Below are positions 8,777 to 16,296 of a stretch of 64,000 nucleotides of DNA, piece after piece. Made by a program: the position numbers and the translations under genes. Where the stretch lies: contig JAFEBA010000035.1 of the NCBI GenBank assembly GCA_018266105.1, positions 1-64,000 on the forward strand, read 5' to 3'. The notes under the pieces are model-generated. The model was not told the DNA's origin and did not search any database. It worked only from the letters and a program-made list of their open reading frames with translations. This DNA comes from a bacterium. Its GTDB lineage: Bacteria > Vulcanimicrobiota > Xenobia > Xenobiales > JADMJV01. The first letter of the stretch is position 1. Each line of letters begins with the position of its first letter.

Positions 8777-8953
8777 CTATTGAGCTTGATACTTGCGTCG
8801 CACCTGCTCCACATAATCAGGAGCCATCGGAACGATCTGGCGGCATTCAGGGCAGCGCAAAGGAAACTGATCGGCCTCCAAGATTTCCTGAGGGTGGAAG
8901 TCCGGGAGTAGCTTGCGGCAGTGAGGACATGCAAGTTTACGTTCGACGTCCAT
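8777..8953 (-). CDS. Small double-CxxC zinc-ribbon protein
   Basis: From the ATG at 8953 (AGGA just upstream) the product is 58 residues; an upstream ATG at 8974 would add seven residues but lacks a ribosome site. CPHC near the start and CPEC some 30 residues later form a classic zinc ribbon with an acidic, hydrophobic insert between them. A basic helix closes the protein (YVEQVRRKYQ). Its stop directly abuts the FHA gene stop on the other strand. It is the last gene of the minus-strand kinase set. It could bind nucleic acid or protein; nothing in the sequence decides. Confidence 0.62.
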   Translation of the reverse strand: MDVERKLACPHCRKLLPDFHPQEILEADQFPLRCPECRQIVPMAPDYVEQVRRKYQAQ

Positions 8954-8983
8954 TCGTCCTGGAAGGTCAGGCATGAGTAGCTG

Positions 8984-9505
8984 TTAACCGCCTGACTGAA
9001 CGTGAATAGAACGCACGTAGGTGCTCATGCCGGCCGGCACGTCTCCCTGATCCAGGAGCATGCTCAAAGTCCCGTCCGCATTCATCTGCACCGAAATGTC
9101 CTGATGGTTCTGGGTGCCGTTGCTGTCGGTAAATTCGATGGAACGGGCGAACACAGTGCTACCGTCACTGGCGGGCTCGGCTTTGGAGATGGCAGTATAA
9201 CCTTCGCCGGTGGAGCGGATTTCGCCCCGGAGCAGCTTGCTCTTGTCTTCACTGTAGCTGAGGTCCACGTCCGAGATGCAATAGCGGTAGCGATCCGCCA
9301 CCTTGAGCGCAATCACTCGGTTGAGCTCGGGACAATAGTCACTTTCTCCGTTGTCGTAGCTGACCAGCGTGTCGGAATAGTTTTCCAGGGCGGTGGTGAC
9401 GTCTTTGACCAGATCTTTGCAGCGTTTGGCGGCCAGAGCCTCGTCAATGCTGTTACAGTTGGTCCGAGTCCAACCCTGGGGCAGCGAGAAAGTAATGCTT
9501 GACAT
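8984..9505 (-). CDS. Hypothetical soluble protein
   Basis: A 173-residue acidic protein without signal peptide or membrane segment. The first half is helical and contains three cysteines (near residues 17, 29 and 58); the second half is beta-rich with alternating polar/hydrophobic strands (STVFARSIEFTDSNGTQNH and DGTLSMLLDQGDVPAG regions). It follows the membrane kinase gene by 39 bases and precedes the zinc-ribbon gene, so it probably belongs to that operon. I recognise no family. Confidence 0.65.
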   Translation of the reverse strand: MSSITFSLPQGWTRTNCNSIDEALAAKRCKDLVKDVTTALENYSDTLVSYDNGESDYCPELNRVIALKVADRYRYCISDVDLSYSEDKSKLLRGEIRSTGEGYTAISKAEPASDGSTVFARSIEFTDSNGTQNHQDISVQMNADGTLSMLLDQGDVPAGMSTYVRSIHVQSGG

Positions 9506-9544
9506 ACCCCAAGTCTAACCAGTCCTCCTGAAGGGAAGCTGAAA

Positions 9545-11155
9545 TCACTCGGCTTTGCTCTCGGTGGAATGGCCCGGCTCGTAGATGCGGATGAACTCCA
9601 GATCGTGATCTCCGTATCGGGGCAGCGTTCGCATCCCACGGTTGGCGAAATAAAAGTAGATTCCGCGCTGGTTATAGTCCAAAGCGGCCGGCATCTCGGC
9701 ACTGGGGTCGGGCAACTGCTTGCGCACGGTATCCAGGGTCACCCCGGCTCCAATAGCCAGATCGGGAAAATCCTGAACCGAAAAGTTGGGCAGGTAAATG
9801 GTGACCGAAATCAGCTTACCCGAGCCCTTATCAAACTCCAGGGAAAAACTCTGCTCCTCCTGACCCGGCCGGGTTAGCCCCCAAATGATGCTTTTCTCTT
9901 CGTCTAATCGGTATGCGGGGGCCCCCCACTTGCTCTCAACCTCAGCCTCGCTGTCCCCCAGCAGCACACTGTCTACGCCCACGCCCGGCTGAATCATGCC
10001 TTCTTCCGGCACCAGGCTCTCAGCCACCGGCGTAGCCGATGGCTCTGAGGCCTCCGGAGTCTCGCTCACGGTCAATTCGGGACGGGGAGTGGCAGTGGCT
10101 TGGGGCGAGGGGGCCTCGGCCGTCGGCGAGTCCGAGAGCACGATTCGTTCGGGAATCGGAGTCGGCTGGGGCGGAGGCTGAAGTTCGCGACGCTGGCTGG
10201 CCTTGTGCCCGGCCCAGGCCACTCCAAGCAATACCAGCGCGGCCACCGGTAAGCCGCGCCAGCTTCCTCGCCGCTTGCTGCGCTCAGGCCTAGACTCCAA
10301 CCCTGGCACCGGATCAGGTCTGCTCTCAGCCACCGGAATGGTGGTCTGCGGTTGGCTCAGCGCCAGCCGAAGAGCTTCACGCATCTCTCCGGCACTCTGA
10401 TAACGCTGCTCAGCCTTTTTGGACAGTGCCTTGGAGACCACGGCCGAAACGCTGTTCGGAATCGTGAAATCCACCTCAGAAAGAGGTTCAGGCGTCTTCA
10501 GCACCTGATTTTTCATGACCTCGGTCAAAGTGTCGGCCCGGAAGGGGGTGAAGCCAGTCACCAGTTCATAGAAGATGATGCCCACAGCATAAAGATCCGA
10601 GCGGGGATCGGCTTTACCATCAAACTGCTCTGGGGCCATATACTCAGGGGTGCCCAAGGCCATGCCAGTCTGGGTCAAACGCTGATTGGCCGCGCTCTGC
10701 GCGATGCCAAAATCGGTCAGAGCCAGCTGGTTTTTCTCGGTGATCAGAATATTGGAGGGTTTCAGGTCGCGATGGACCACCCCGTGCTCATGGGCGTGCT
10801 CGAGCGCGCTCAACAGCTGATCCATCAGCCGGCAGACCTCGGTCAGGGGCCAGGTGGTTCCAACCTTCAGAGTTTGCGAACCCAGGTACTCCATAACGAT
10901 AAAATACTGACCGGAGTCGCAGGCGAAATCATAGACCTGGACGATATTGGGGTGGCGTAGCCGGGCCGCCATTTCGCCTTCGCGGCGAAAACGTTCCAAG
11001 AACTCGGAATCTTGAGCGATATGTGGCGGCAGGACCTTTACCGCGACCTGCCGCCCCAGGCTGGGGTGGGTGCACAGATACACGACGCCCATCGCGCCGC
11101 GACCCAGTTCGCGCACAACTTTATAGTTCCCGATCGTCTCAGGCGGGCTGGCCAT
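9545..11155 (-). CDS. Membrane Ser/Thr protein kinase (PknB-type)
   Basis: The ATG at 11155 (536 residues) matches the usual short N-terminus before the kinase fold; a start at 11239 would overlap the upstream gene. The Hanks-type kinase domain spans about 9-275: Gly-rich loop GRGAMGVVY, catalytic Lys40, HRDLKPSN at 128-135, DFG at 148-150 and APE at 174-176, so it should be active. One transmembrane helix (about 301-317) follows a basic stop-transfer patch. The extracytoplasmic part starts with a Thr/Pro/Ala-rich linker and ends in a roughly 150-residue domain (VLLGDSEAEVESKWGAP) that vaguely recalls BamE/SmpA-like folds rather than PASTA repeats. It probably senses something at the envelope and phosphorylates cytosolic targets; the FHA protein at 7.5 kb is a plausible reader. 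Confidence 0.93.
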   Translation of the reverse strand: MASPPETIGNYKVVRELGRGAMGVVYLCTHPSLGRQVAVKVLPPHIAQDSEFLERFRREGEMAARLRHPNIVQVYDFACDSGQYFIVMEYLGSQTLKVGTTWPLTEVCRLMDQLLSALEHAHEHGVVHRDLKPSNILITEKNQLALTDFGIAQSAANQRLTQTGMALGTPEYMAPEQFDGKADPRSDLYAVGIIFYELVTGFTPFRADTLTEVMKNQVLKTPEPLSEVDFTIPNSVSAVVSKALSKKAEQRYQSAGEMREALRLALSQPQTTIPVAESRPDPVPGLESRPERSKRRGSWRGLPVAALVLLGVAWAGHKASQRRELQPPPQPTPIPERIVLSDSPTAEAPSPQATATPRPELTVSETPEASEPSATPVAESLVPEEGMIQPGVGVDSVLLGDSEAEVESKWGAPAYRLDEEKSIIWGLTRPGQEEQSFSLEFDKGSGKLISVTIYLPNFSVQDFPDLAIGAGVTLDTVRKQLPDPSAEMPAALDYNQRGIYFYFANRGMRTLPRYGDHDLEFIRIYEPGHSTESKAE

Positions 11156-11211
11156 GACCCCAGGTCTACCCGCTCCAAGGGGAAGCTCCTCTTCAGCCCT
11201 CCCCCCTCCGG

Positions 11212-11553
11212 TCAATCCGGCGCGTAAAACCGGCTCCACCAGCCAACCGGGCCTTGATGCTGCAGCAGCAAGATTCGAGTTCCTTCGTCTGTTTCCAACA
11301 GCAGCGCCCGGTAGGGACGTTCTCCCCCCCCGGGAATGACCACCTCACGCTCAGACACCACCTTTGGATTCCGAGCGTAGCTGGCCAGGGCGGCCAGCAA
11401 CTGCTGGTTGCTGGCGTTGGCGGGCAGCTCCAGTTTGGGAAAGAGCCCGTTGACCCAGAGCCCGTGGCTTTCAGACAGGCGATGAACCAAATGGTCGACT
11501 GGATCGGCCCAGGCCAATCCATTGAGAAGAATAAAAATCAGGAGTAATCGCAT
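11212..11553 (-). CDS. Small exported protein, unknown
   Basis: The ATG at 11553 gives 113 residues beginning with a clear Sec signal peptide (MRLLLIFILLNGLAWA, then DP). The mature part is about 95 residues with two short Trp-containing stretches and no cysteine. It sits 56 bases upstream of the kinase start and 43 bases after the coiled-coil gene, in the same operon. Because the kinase has an extracytoplasmic domain, this protein could be a partner or ligand, but that rests on position only. Confidence 0.65.
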   Translation of the reverse strand: MRLLLIFILLNGLAWADPVDHLVHRLSESHGLWVNGLFPKLELPANASNQQLLAALASYARNPKVVSEREVVIPGGGERPYRALLLETDEGTRILLLQHQGPVGWWSRFYAPD

Positions 11554-11596
11554 ACCTGGACCGGTCGCTGGGGACCGGTTTCTATTCTGGTCAACC

Positions 11597-12235
11597 TCAG
11601 GCGGCCTTCTGGCCACCTTCGTTGCGCATGGACGGGTTTTGTATGGGAATCTGCTGGCTGCGCCCATCTCGTAAGGCGATAGAAACGACGGTGCCGGGGG
11701 CAAAGGCGCTACCAGGACGATTGAAGCGGAAATGCTGGCGGTCGCCATTGCCCACTCCACTGCTTCGGCCGGTGGCGCTCTGGCCGTCTGGACTGGTCAC
11801 GGTCACTCCGCTGACCTTGCCATTGAACTGAGGCGGCAACAGAATGGCTAGCTTGCCATCTGAATCCGACACGGGCTTCCAGAGAAAGCCGATGGGTGCG
11901 TCCTTGTTGATGGTGGTGGGGCCCTTGGCACTCGCGGGCTGACTCGACCTGGAGGCCGGTCGGGCGGCGGGAGCAGTCCTGGCTTCCAGACCCTGAAGGT
12001 CTTTGTCCATCTCGGCGATCTTGCCCAGCAAGGCGCCCAGATCGCACTCCTGACCGTGTTCCTGAGCCTCCTGGCTCAGGTGAAGCTGGTCCTGGAGCTT
12101 CTTCTGTTGCTCGTCTTTCTTCTTGAACTCTGCCTTCAGGCGTTCTTCGGCACGCTTGCGGGACTCCTCGGCCTGTCTGGACCGGGCCTCCTGCGGGCCG
12201 GATCCCTGTGCGGTCGGGGTGACATTCAGGCTCAT
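11597..12235 (-). CDS. Coiled-coil protein with beta C-terminal domain
   Basis: A 212-residue protein preceded by GAGGAGAG at about 10 bases. Residues 15-85 are strongly helical and charged (RKRAEERLKAEFKKKDEQQ), predicting a coiled coil. An Ala/Ser/Pro linker (about 86-110) leads to a roughly 85-residue beta domain (FLWKPVSDSDGKLAILLPP to VVSIALRDGRSQQIPIQNP). There is no signal peptide. It opens the putative five-gene operon that includes the membrane kinase. No recognised family; the layout would suit a scaffold or adaptor. Confidence 0.7.
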   Translation of the reverse strand: MSLNVTPTAQGSGPQEARSRQAEESRKRAEERLKAEFKKKDEQQKKLQDQLHLSQEAQEHGQECDLGALLGKIAEMDKDLQGLEARTAPAARPASRSSQPASAKGPTTINKDAPIGFLWKPVSDSDGKLAILLPPQFNGKVSGVTVTSPDGQSATGRSSGVGNGDRQHFRFNRPGSAFAPGTVVSIALRDGRSQQIPIQNPSMRNEGGQKAA

Positions 12236-12340
12236 CTGGTGCAGCTCTCCTCTGGTGGGGATAAGCTCACTCTAGAGAGTCGCGGATTGATCCGGATAAA
12301 TTAAGGATAAATCCTGTGAACAGAAGTTGAATCTCTGTTT

Positions 12341-12381
12341 AAAAAGCCGTTCCAAAGTTTTTACCAAGTTGTGAGAACGGC
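12341..12381 (-). terminator. Probable intrinsic terminator
   Basis: On the minus strand GCCGTTC (12381-12375) can pair with GAACGGC (12352-12346), followed by five T residues (12345-12341). The 22-base loop is longer than ideal. It lies 25 bases after the stop of the 50-residue gene and before the coiled-coil gene, so it would separate the two transcription units. Confidence 0.5.
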
Positions 12382-12405
12382 CCAACGGTGGCGTTTTATC
12401 CGCCT

Positions 12406-12558
12406 CTAGCGAGAATAATTCTTAAGAGCGAGGTCGGCCAGCGAAGGGAGCAACTCGCCTTCGGCCAGGGGCACAAAGCCAAACTGTTCGACAACCCAGT
12501 TGTCATGCTCGGTTTCGAGGTTGCATTCCAGGACTTCGTAACGCTGCATCTTGTTCAT
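12406..12558 (-). CDS. 50-residue hypothetical protein
   Basis: The start at 12558 is supported by a strong GGAGGA site 8 bases upstream; a longer reading frame from 12609 has no such site. The product is acidic, with a Trp-Val-Val core (HDNWVVEQFGFVPL) and a helical C-terminus, and has neither cysteines nor membrane segment. A terminator follows. It is a compact stand-alone gene of unknown role, possibly a small regulator or antitoxin-like peptide, but no partner is adjacent. Confidence 0.55.
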   Translation of the reverse strand: MNKMQRYEVLECNLETEHDNWVVEQFGFVPLAEGELLPSLADLALKNYSR

Positions 12559-12678
12559 AACCGTATCCTCCGCTTGCCCATCGCTACTCGGCTTCGGGCT
12601 TGAGCTCAATATACGGATCGACCGTTAAACACTTCTGATACAGAGCTGGCCAAATGTTTCCAAAGATTGAACTTTTCT

Positions 12679-13275
12679 TTACCAACCTGCTTGAATTTGT
12701 TGCACGGTCCCGTTGGGATAGATGTAATAGTAGTTACCTCTCGGGTCCTTATAGTAAGTCTGTCCATTGTACTGGTAGTAGCCCGGCTGACTGTTATAGT
12801 TCAGCACCTGGGGCCCAACCGGGGTGGAGTAAGTGGCCTGACTGTTGAGATTGTAGCCAGCTTCATTCTGGTTCCGTGAGTAGCCGTTCTGCCACTGCTG
12901 GACCGCCTGCTGGCGCTGCTGCTGGGCCTGTCGGTAACCGTCCCAGGCCTTCTGTTGTTGAGCGCTGATGTCCTGACTGGTCTGGTTGTAGTTCTGAATG
13001 CCCTGCTGCGAGAAGCCTCCGGTAGCGGCGTAATAGTAAGCAAACTCCTGAAAACTGGCCTGGCCGCCCTGTGCGCGGTATTGCTGGTAAGCGAGCTGGA
13101 CGCGCGGATTGGCCATATTGGCCTGCACGATTTGCTGTGTCTGGCTTTGAAAATAAGCGTTGTTCTGCTGCACGCGCTGGTTGTACAGACCGCTTATGTC
13201 CATCTGAGTGAAATCCGGGCACTGAGACCAGGCGGTGCCGGTCAACAGCATGCAGAGTGAGAGCAGCTTTTTCAT
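12679..13275 (-). CDS. Exported Gln/Asn/Tyr-rich protein
   Basis: The ATG at 13275 follows AAGGAG at 9 bases and starts a signal peptide (MKKLLSLCMLLTGTAWSQ); 198 residues in all. The mature protein is dominated by Gln, Asn and Tyr. The middle is helical and Gln-rich (QQQKAWDGYRQAQQQRQQ region) and the end is strongly aromatic, with QTYYKDPRGNYYYIYPNG-type sequence. That composition recalls prion-like, amyloid or adhesive surface proteins. A single Cys lies just after the cleavage site in SQC, but the lipobox is poor. No family recognised. Confidence 0.7.
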   Translation of the reverse strand: MKKLLSLCMLLTGTAWSQCPDFTQMDISGLYNQRVQQNNAYFQSQTQQIVQANMANPRVQLAYQQYRAQGGQASFQEFAYYYAATGGFSQQGIQNYNQTSQDISAQQQKAWDGYRQAQQQRQQAVQQWQNGYSRNQNEAGYNLNSQATYSTPVGPQVLNYNSQPGYYQYNGQTYYKDPRGNYYYIYPNGTVQQIQAGW

Positions 13276-13344
13276 CGGGTTGGCTCCTTGCTTTTCGGGT
13301 TGAAGGCAGTCTAGCTTCCCGAGTACTACCAAAGTACTACCGAC

Positions 13345-14061
13345 TTATTGTTTGAGGGCAAAATCAAAAAGCGTGGCCAGGTCGCTGCCGTCGAAGCCAA
13401 TTCCGTTCCCTCCGGGCCCGGAGGCCGCTCCGACTCCCTCGATAGCGATGGCTGCGCCAGTTGTACCGGCGACCAGCCGGGAAAACTTGCCCGTGTCGGG
13501 CACAGACAGCGCCACGGCCTGAGTGGAGCCCCGGTCGAAATTTTCCAGGCTCAAGGCGGCCACGTCCACAAAGCTGTGCTCGGTGGTCTGACCCTTCCCG
13601 GATCCCTGAATGACCTCTTTGCCCTGACGGGTAATCTTGACGGCCAGCCGCTGGCCCCGGGGAGTATACATTTGCAGCTCCAGCCAATTGTGGCTGTATT
13701 CCGTCACCTTGGGGTTACCGTCACGCTTGGCGGTAATGAACGGCTCGGCTTTACTTTCGCGAAAGTCCACCCGCATGAGCATTTCTTTCTGGGGGTCGAG
13801 CCGGGAGGCGAGTGCTTCAAGGAGCTGGGCGGGAAGCTGATAGCGGCGATCCTCGGTGTCATAACGCGAGTAATAAAAGAAAATAAACAGGCCCACGACC
13901 GGACCCACCGGAAAGAAGAACAGTCCCACAAAGAACAACAAACAGCCCATGCACGAGCGAGTGCTCCCCCACTTGTCCGAGGCCGCATACTCGGCCAGGC
14001 GCTGCTGCAAAGTGGCCAACTTGCCGTTGGTGAGGTACTCAGCTTTGAGGTACTTTCTCAT
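13345..14061 (-). CDS. Membrane-anchored hypothetical protein
   Basis: A 238-residue protein. The N-terminal 35 residues are basic and helical; a long hydrophobic stretch at about 39-66 (CLLFFVGLFFFPVGPVVGLFIFFYY) holds one or two membrane passes. A beta-rich cytosolic or periplasmic domain of about 110 residues follows, then a Gly/Ala-rich tail. It runs in the same direction as the Gln-rich gene but 69 bases apart, and its 5' end is divergent from the metalloprotease at 14115. Function unknown. Confidence 0.65.
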   Translation of the reverse strand: MRKYLKAEYLTNGKLATLQQRLAEYAASDKWGSTRSCMGCLLFFVGLFFFPVGPVVGLFIFFYYSRYDTEDRRYQLPAQLLEALASRLDPQKEMLMRVDFRESKAEPFITAKRDGNPKVTEYSHNWLELQMYTPRGQRLAVKITRQGKEVIQGSGKGQTTEHSFVDVAALSLENFDRGSTQAVALSVPDTGKFSRLVAGTTGAAIAIEGVGAASGPGGNGIGFDGSDLATLFDFALKQ

Positions 14062-14114
14062 GGCCAGCGATTTCGCTTAAGATTCGTTTCAGCCTGTTGT
14101 TCTAAGTTCAAGCC

Positions 14115-14906
14115 ATGCAAATCCGCCCTGTGGCCGCACCACCGCTCCGAACAACAGCCGGGCCTCGCCCGTCGCTTGCTCCCCAGGCGCCAGAGCTAGA
14201 CCCAACCAAGTGCTCCCTGATCGACTCCATGATCCGCGTCGTTCCAGACCAGCAGGTTCGCCGGCAACTGCACGAGACATTGCAGAGTGTCCCCAGCGAG
14301 GCGCTGGCCAGGGTGGCCCAGTACGGCACGGTGCTGGAAGTTTACGACAAAAACGCACAAGAGCTGCCCCTCTACGCTCAGCATCTACGCAAACCCCACT
14401 GCGACGGCTCCTACAGTCCTACCGCCAACGTAGTCTTCGTGGACCAGTCAAACGTCACGCCACTGGTTCTGCTACACGAGTTCTCCCACGCTCTGGACAT
14501 GGCCATGGGTGAGGTGAGCAAACAGGCGAGCTGGGTGGATGGCTGTGCCCGAGCCCTGACCACCAGGACCTGCATTCGTCCCTACGCCACCCGTAATCCG
14601 GCCGAATATTTTGCCGATAACCTGGCCGCTCATATGATCGAAGATCCCAAGCTGGTCGGGATGTTGCAGGCTCGCCTGCGCCAGCAGCCCGGCCTGGACA
14701 AGCTGGAACTGGCTCGAAGTCATGTCAACTATTCGCGCGGGCGCCAGCAAAAAGCCGACCCCACCGCCCATCAACTCTGTGCGGAGCTGTTCGCTCAGCT
14801 GCCGACTCTGCCCCAAGCCCCACCCCGGCCGGCCCTGACCCCTGATCAATATCGGCAAGTGAAGCTGGCCGAACTGCGACAGCGCAAGCAAAGCCAACCG
14901 ACCTGA
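14115..14906 (+). CDS. Anthrax-lethal-factor-like zinc metalloprotease
   Basis: A 263-residue protein with a gluzincin zinc site: HEFSH at 121-125 (His121, Glu122, His125) and a likely third ligand Glu164 in NPAEYFADNLA, the spacing and context seen in anthrax-toxin lethal-factor-like (ATLF) domains. The domain spans about 35-190; the rest is a basic, helical tail. There is no signal peptide; the first 30 residues are Pro/Ala/Arg-rich. It converges on the PrsW-type gene with two bases between the stops. ATLF domains occur both in toxins and in ordinary bacterial proteins, so a toxin role is inference. Peptidase family likely; substrate unknown. Confidence 0.78.
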   Translation: MQIRPVAAPPLRTTAGPRPSLAPQAPELDPTKCSLIDSMIRVVPDQQVRRQLHETLQSVPSEALARVAQYGTVLEVYDKNAQELPLYAQHLRKPHCDGSYSPTANVVFVDQSNVTPLVLLHEFSHALDMAMGEVSKQASWVDGCARALTTRTCIRPYATRNPAEYFADNLAAHMIEDPKLVGMLQARLRQQPGLDKLELARSHVNYSRGRQQKADPTAHQLCAELFAQLPTLPQAPPRPALTPDQYRQVKLAELRQRKQSQPT

Positions 14907-14908
14907 AC

Positions 14909-16003
14909 TCAGTCGGGCCGAGCGAACTGACGGTTCAGCCAGGCTTCCTCCTGACGCATGGCCAGTCGCAGTTGTTCCTCGCGTTCGGCTTGCGTTTCAT
15001 CGCCCTGATCGCGATGGTGCTTTAGAAAGGCCAGCCGACTGGCCAGCACCAGATAACGCTCGCTATGCCACCAGCCCGGCAAACCGTGGCGTCTCAATTG
15101 ACTCCAGGAAAAGCGGATGCGCCCCGAGACCGAAGAGACCACGTCGATCCGGGCTTGCGAGATCTCGCCTTTCAAATACCGCCGGATCCATCCCGACTCG
15201 CGGCCCAGAGCCTTGACCAGTTCCGTCAAGACAGCCATCCCGGCCGGGACCATCACCAGCAAATAAAGCACAGCCCACAAGAACGGATTCATGACGGCGC
15301 TAAAGTTCCAGGCCGCGTGCAGAAGGATGGCCAAAGTGAGAGCCGGCGCCAGCGCCCACCAGGGACGCTGACCCAACCTCGGGTTATCCAGAGCATAACC
15401 CAGGCCGAGGGCCGTCATGGAAGTAAACAGGGGGTGACAGAAGGCGCCTACGATGCCGCGCATGCAGAAGGTGAAGGTGGCACGGTCGTGATCCAGGGCC
15501 TGGCCATAATAGATGATGTTCTCGAAAACGGCGAAACCCAGGGCAACCATGGTGGAGTAGATAACGCAATCCAGGGTGCCGTCGACTTCCTTGCGATGCA
15601 ACCAGAAGACCAACAGCAGACAACTGGCTTTACACAGTTCCTCCACGATGGGAGCGGTCAGCACGACCGTCAGCACCTCGGCCGCATCCACACTCTTGGT
15701 GCTCTGCAAATAGGAAGCCGTGCTCATCTCATTCACATTCAAGCTGACGAAAGTGGCCAGGCAGGCGCCCAGCACGAAGGCCAGGGTGAGAATTGAGGGC
15801 GGCTCGGGTTCGAACCGATCAAACCAGAGCACGGCCGCGATATAGAAAGGGGCGGGTAAAGCCGCCATCCAGATGGCTTGAACCAGGTGTCCAGGCTGCA
15901 AAGCATAGGAAATCAGCTCCAGCATGGCCAGAGCCAGTCCCAACAGGACCACCCAGACCAGCCAGCCCGCAATCTTTCGCACCCCGTTCCCTTCAAGGCC
16001 CAA
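14909..16003 (-). CDS. PrsW-family intramembrane protease
   Basis: A 364-residue polytopic membrane protein with about eight hydrophobic helices. It shows the PrsW landmarks: FDRFEPEP after the second helix, the paired glutamates in APIVEELCKA, FENIIYY, and a His in AFCHPLFTS. PrsW proteases in Bacillus cut anti-sigma factors such as RsiW within the membrane, and a membrane anti-sigma factor is encoded at 4.8-5.8 kb, though no physical link is shown. The last 100 residues form a soluble, charged tail longer than in the minimal family. Family assignment is solid; the target is not known. Confidence 0.85.
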   Translation of the reverse strand: MGLEGNGVRKIAGWLVWVVLLGLALAMLELISYALQPGHLVQAIWMAALPAPFYIAAVLWFDRFEPEPPSILTLAFVLGACLATFVSLNVNEMSTASYLQSTKSVDAAEVLTVVLTAPIVEELCKASCLLLVFWLHRKEVDGTLDCVIYSTMVALGFAVFENIIYYGQALDHDRATFTFCMRGIVGAFCHPLFTSMTALGLGYALDNPRLGQRPWWALAPALTLAILLHAAWNFSAVMNPFLWAVLYLLVMVPAGMAVLTELVKALGRESGWIRRYLKGEISQARIDVVSSVSGRIRFSWSQLRRHGLPGWWHSERYLVLASRLAFLKHHRDQGDETQAEREEQLRLAMRQEEAWLNRQFARPD

Positions 16004-16063
16004 GAATTACGGCCTGCGCTCCAAAGTCCATACCCCTGTTAACTCCAGACCTACCCTGAGAAT

Positions 16064-16296
16064 GTGAACGTTGCGCCCCATTCCACAATGCAAAGTGCCG
16101 GAGTCCGTTGCCTGGATTCCTTTCAAATGGCCATCGTCAAGGCGCCAGGCTGCTGCTTCGGCTCTCGGGCCAGAAGCTGCCTGACGAAGCGGCCACCCGA
16201 ACCTTGCTGGATCAGGTGGCCGCTCAGTTGGACAGCTTCCAGGTCTCCTGGGTGGACGGGCAGACGGTGTTGAGCCGTCCACATCGCAGCCGCTAA
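16064..16296 (+). pseudogene. Short gene remnant, possible frameshift
   Basis: Two frames together read like one small protein. From GTG 16064 the first frame gives MNVAPHSTMQSAGVRCLDS and then FQMAIVKAPG. From about 16145 the -1 frame continues as RLLLRLSGQKLPDEAATRTL and ends DQVAAQLDSFQVSWVDG to the stop. Each half alone is too short to convince. The TAA stop overlaps the convergent cellulase stop (CTAA), as real convergent genes do here. Either a frameshifted remnant, a single-base sequencing error, or a 62-residue gene starting at TTG 16108. Otherwise the stretch 16004-16292 holds nothing I can identify. Confidence 0.3.

Noticed and set aside
15808..15830. tRNA-like GGTTCGAACC box
   Set aside because: It lies inside the PrsW-family gene (the DRFEPEP segment) and no cloverleaf can be drawn around it.
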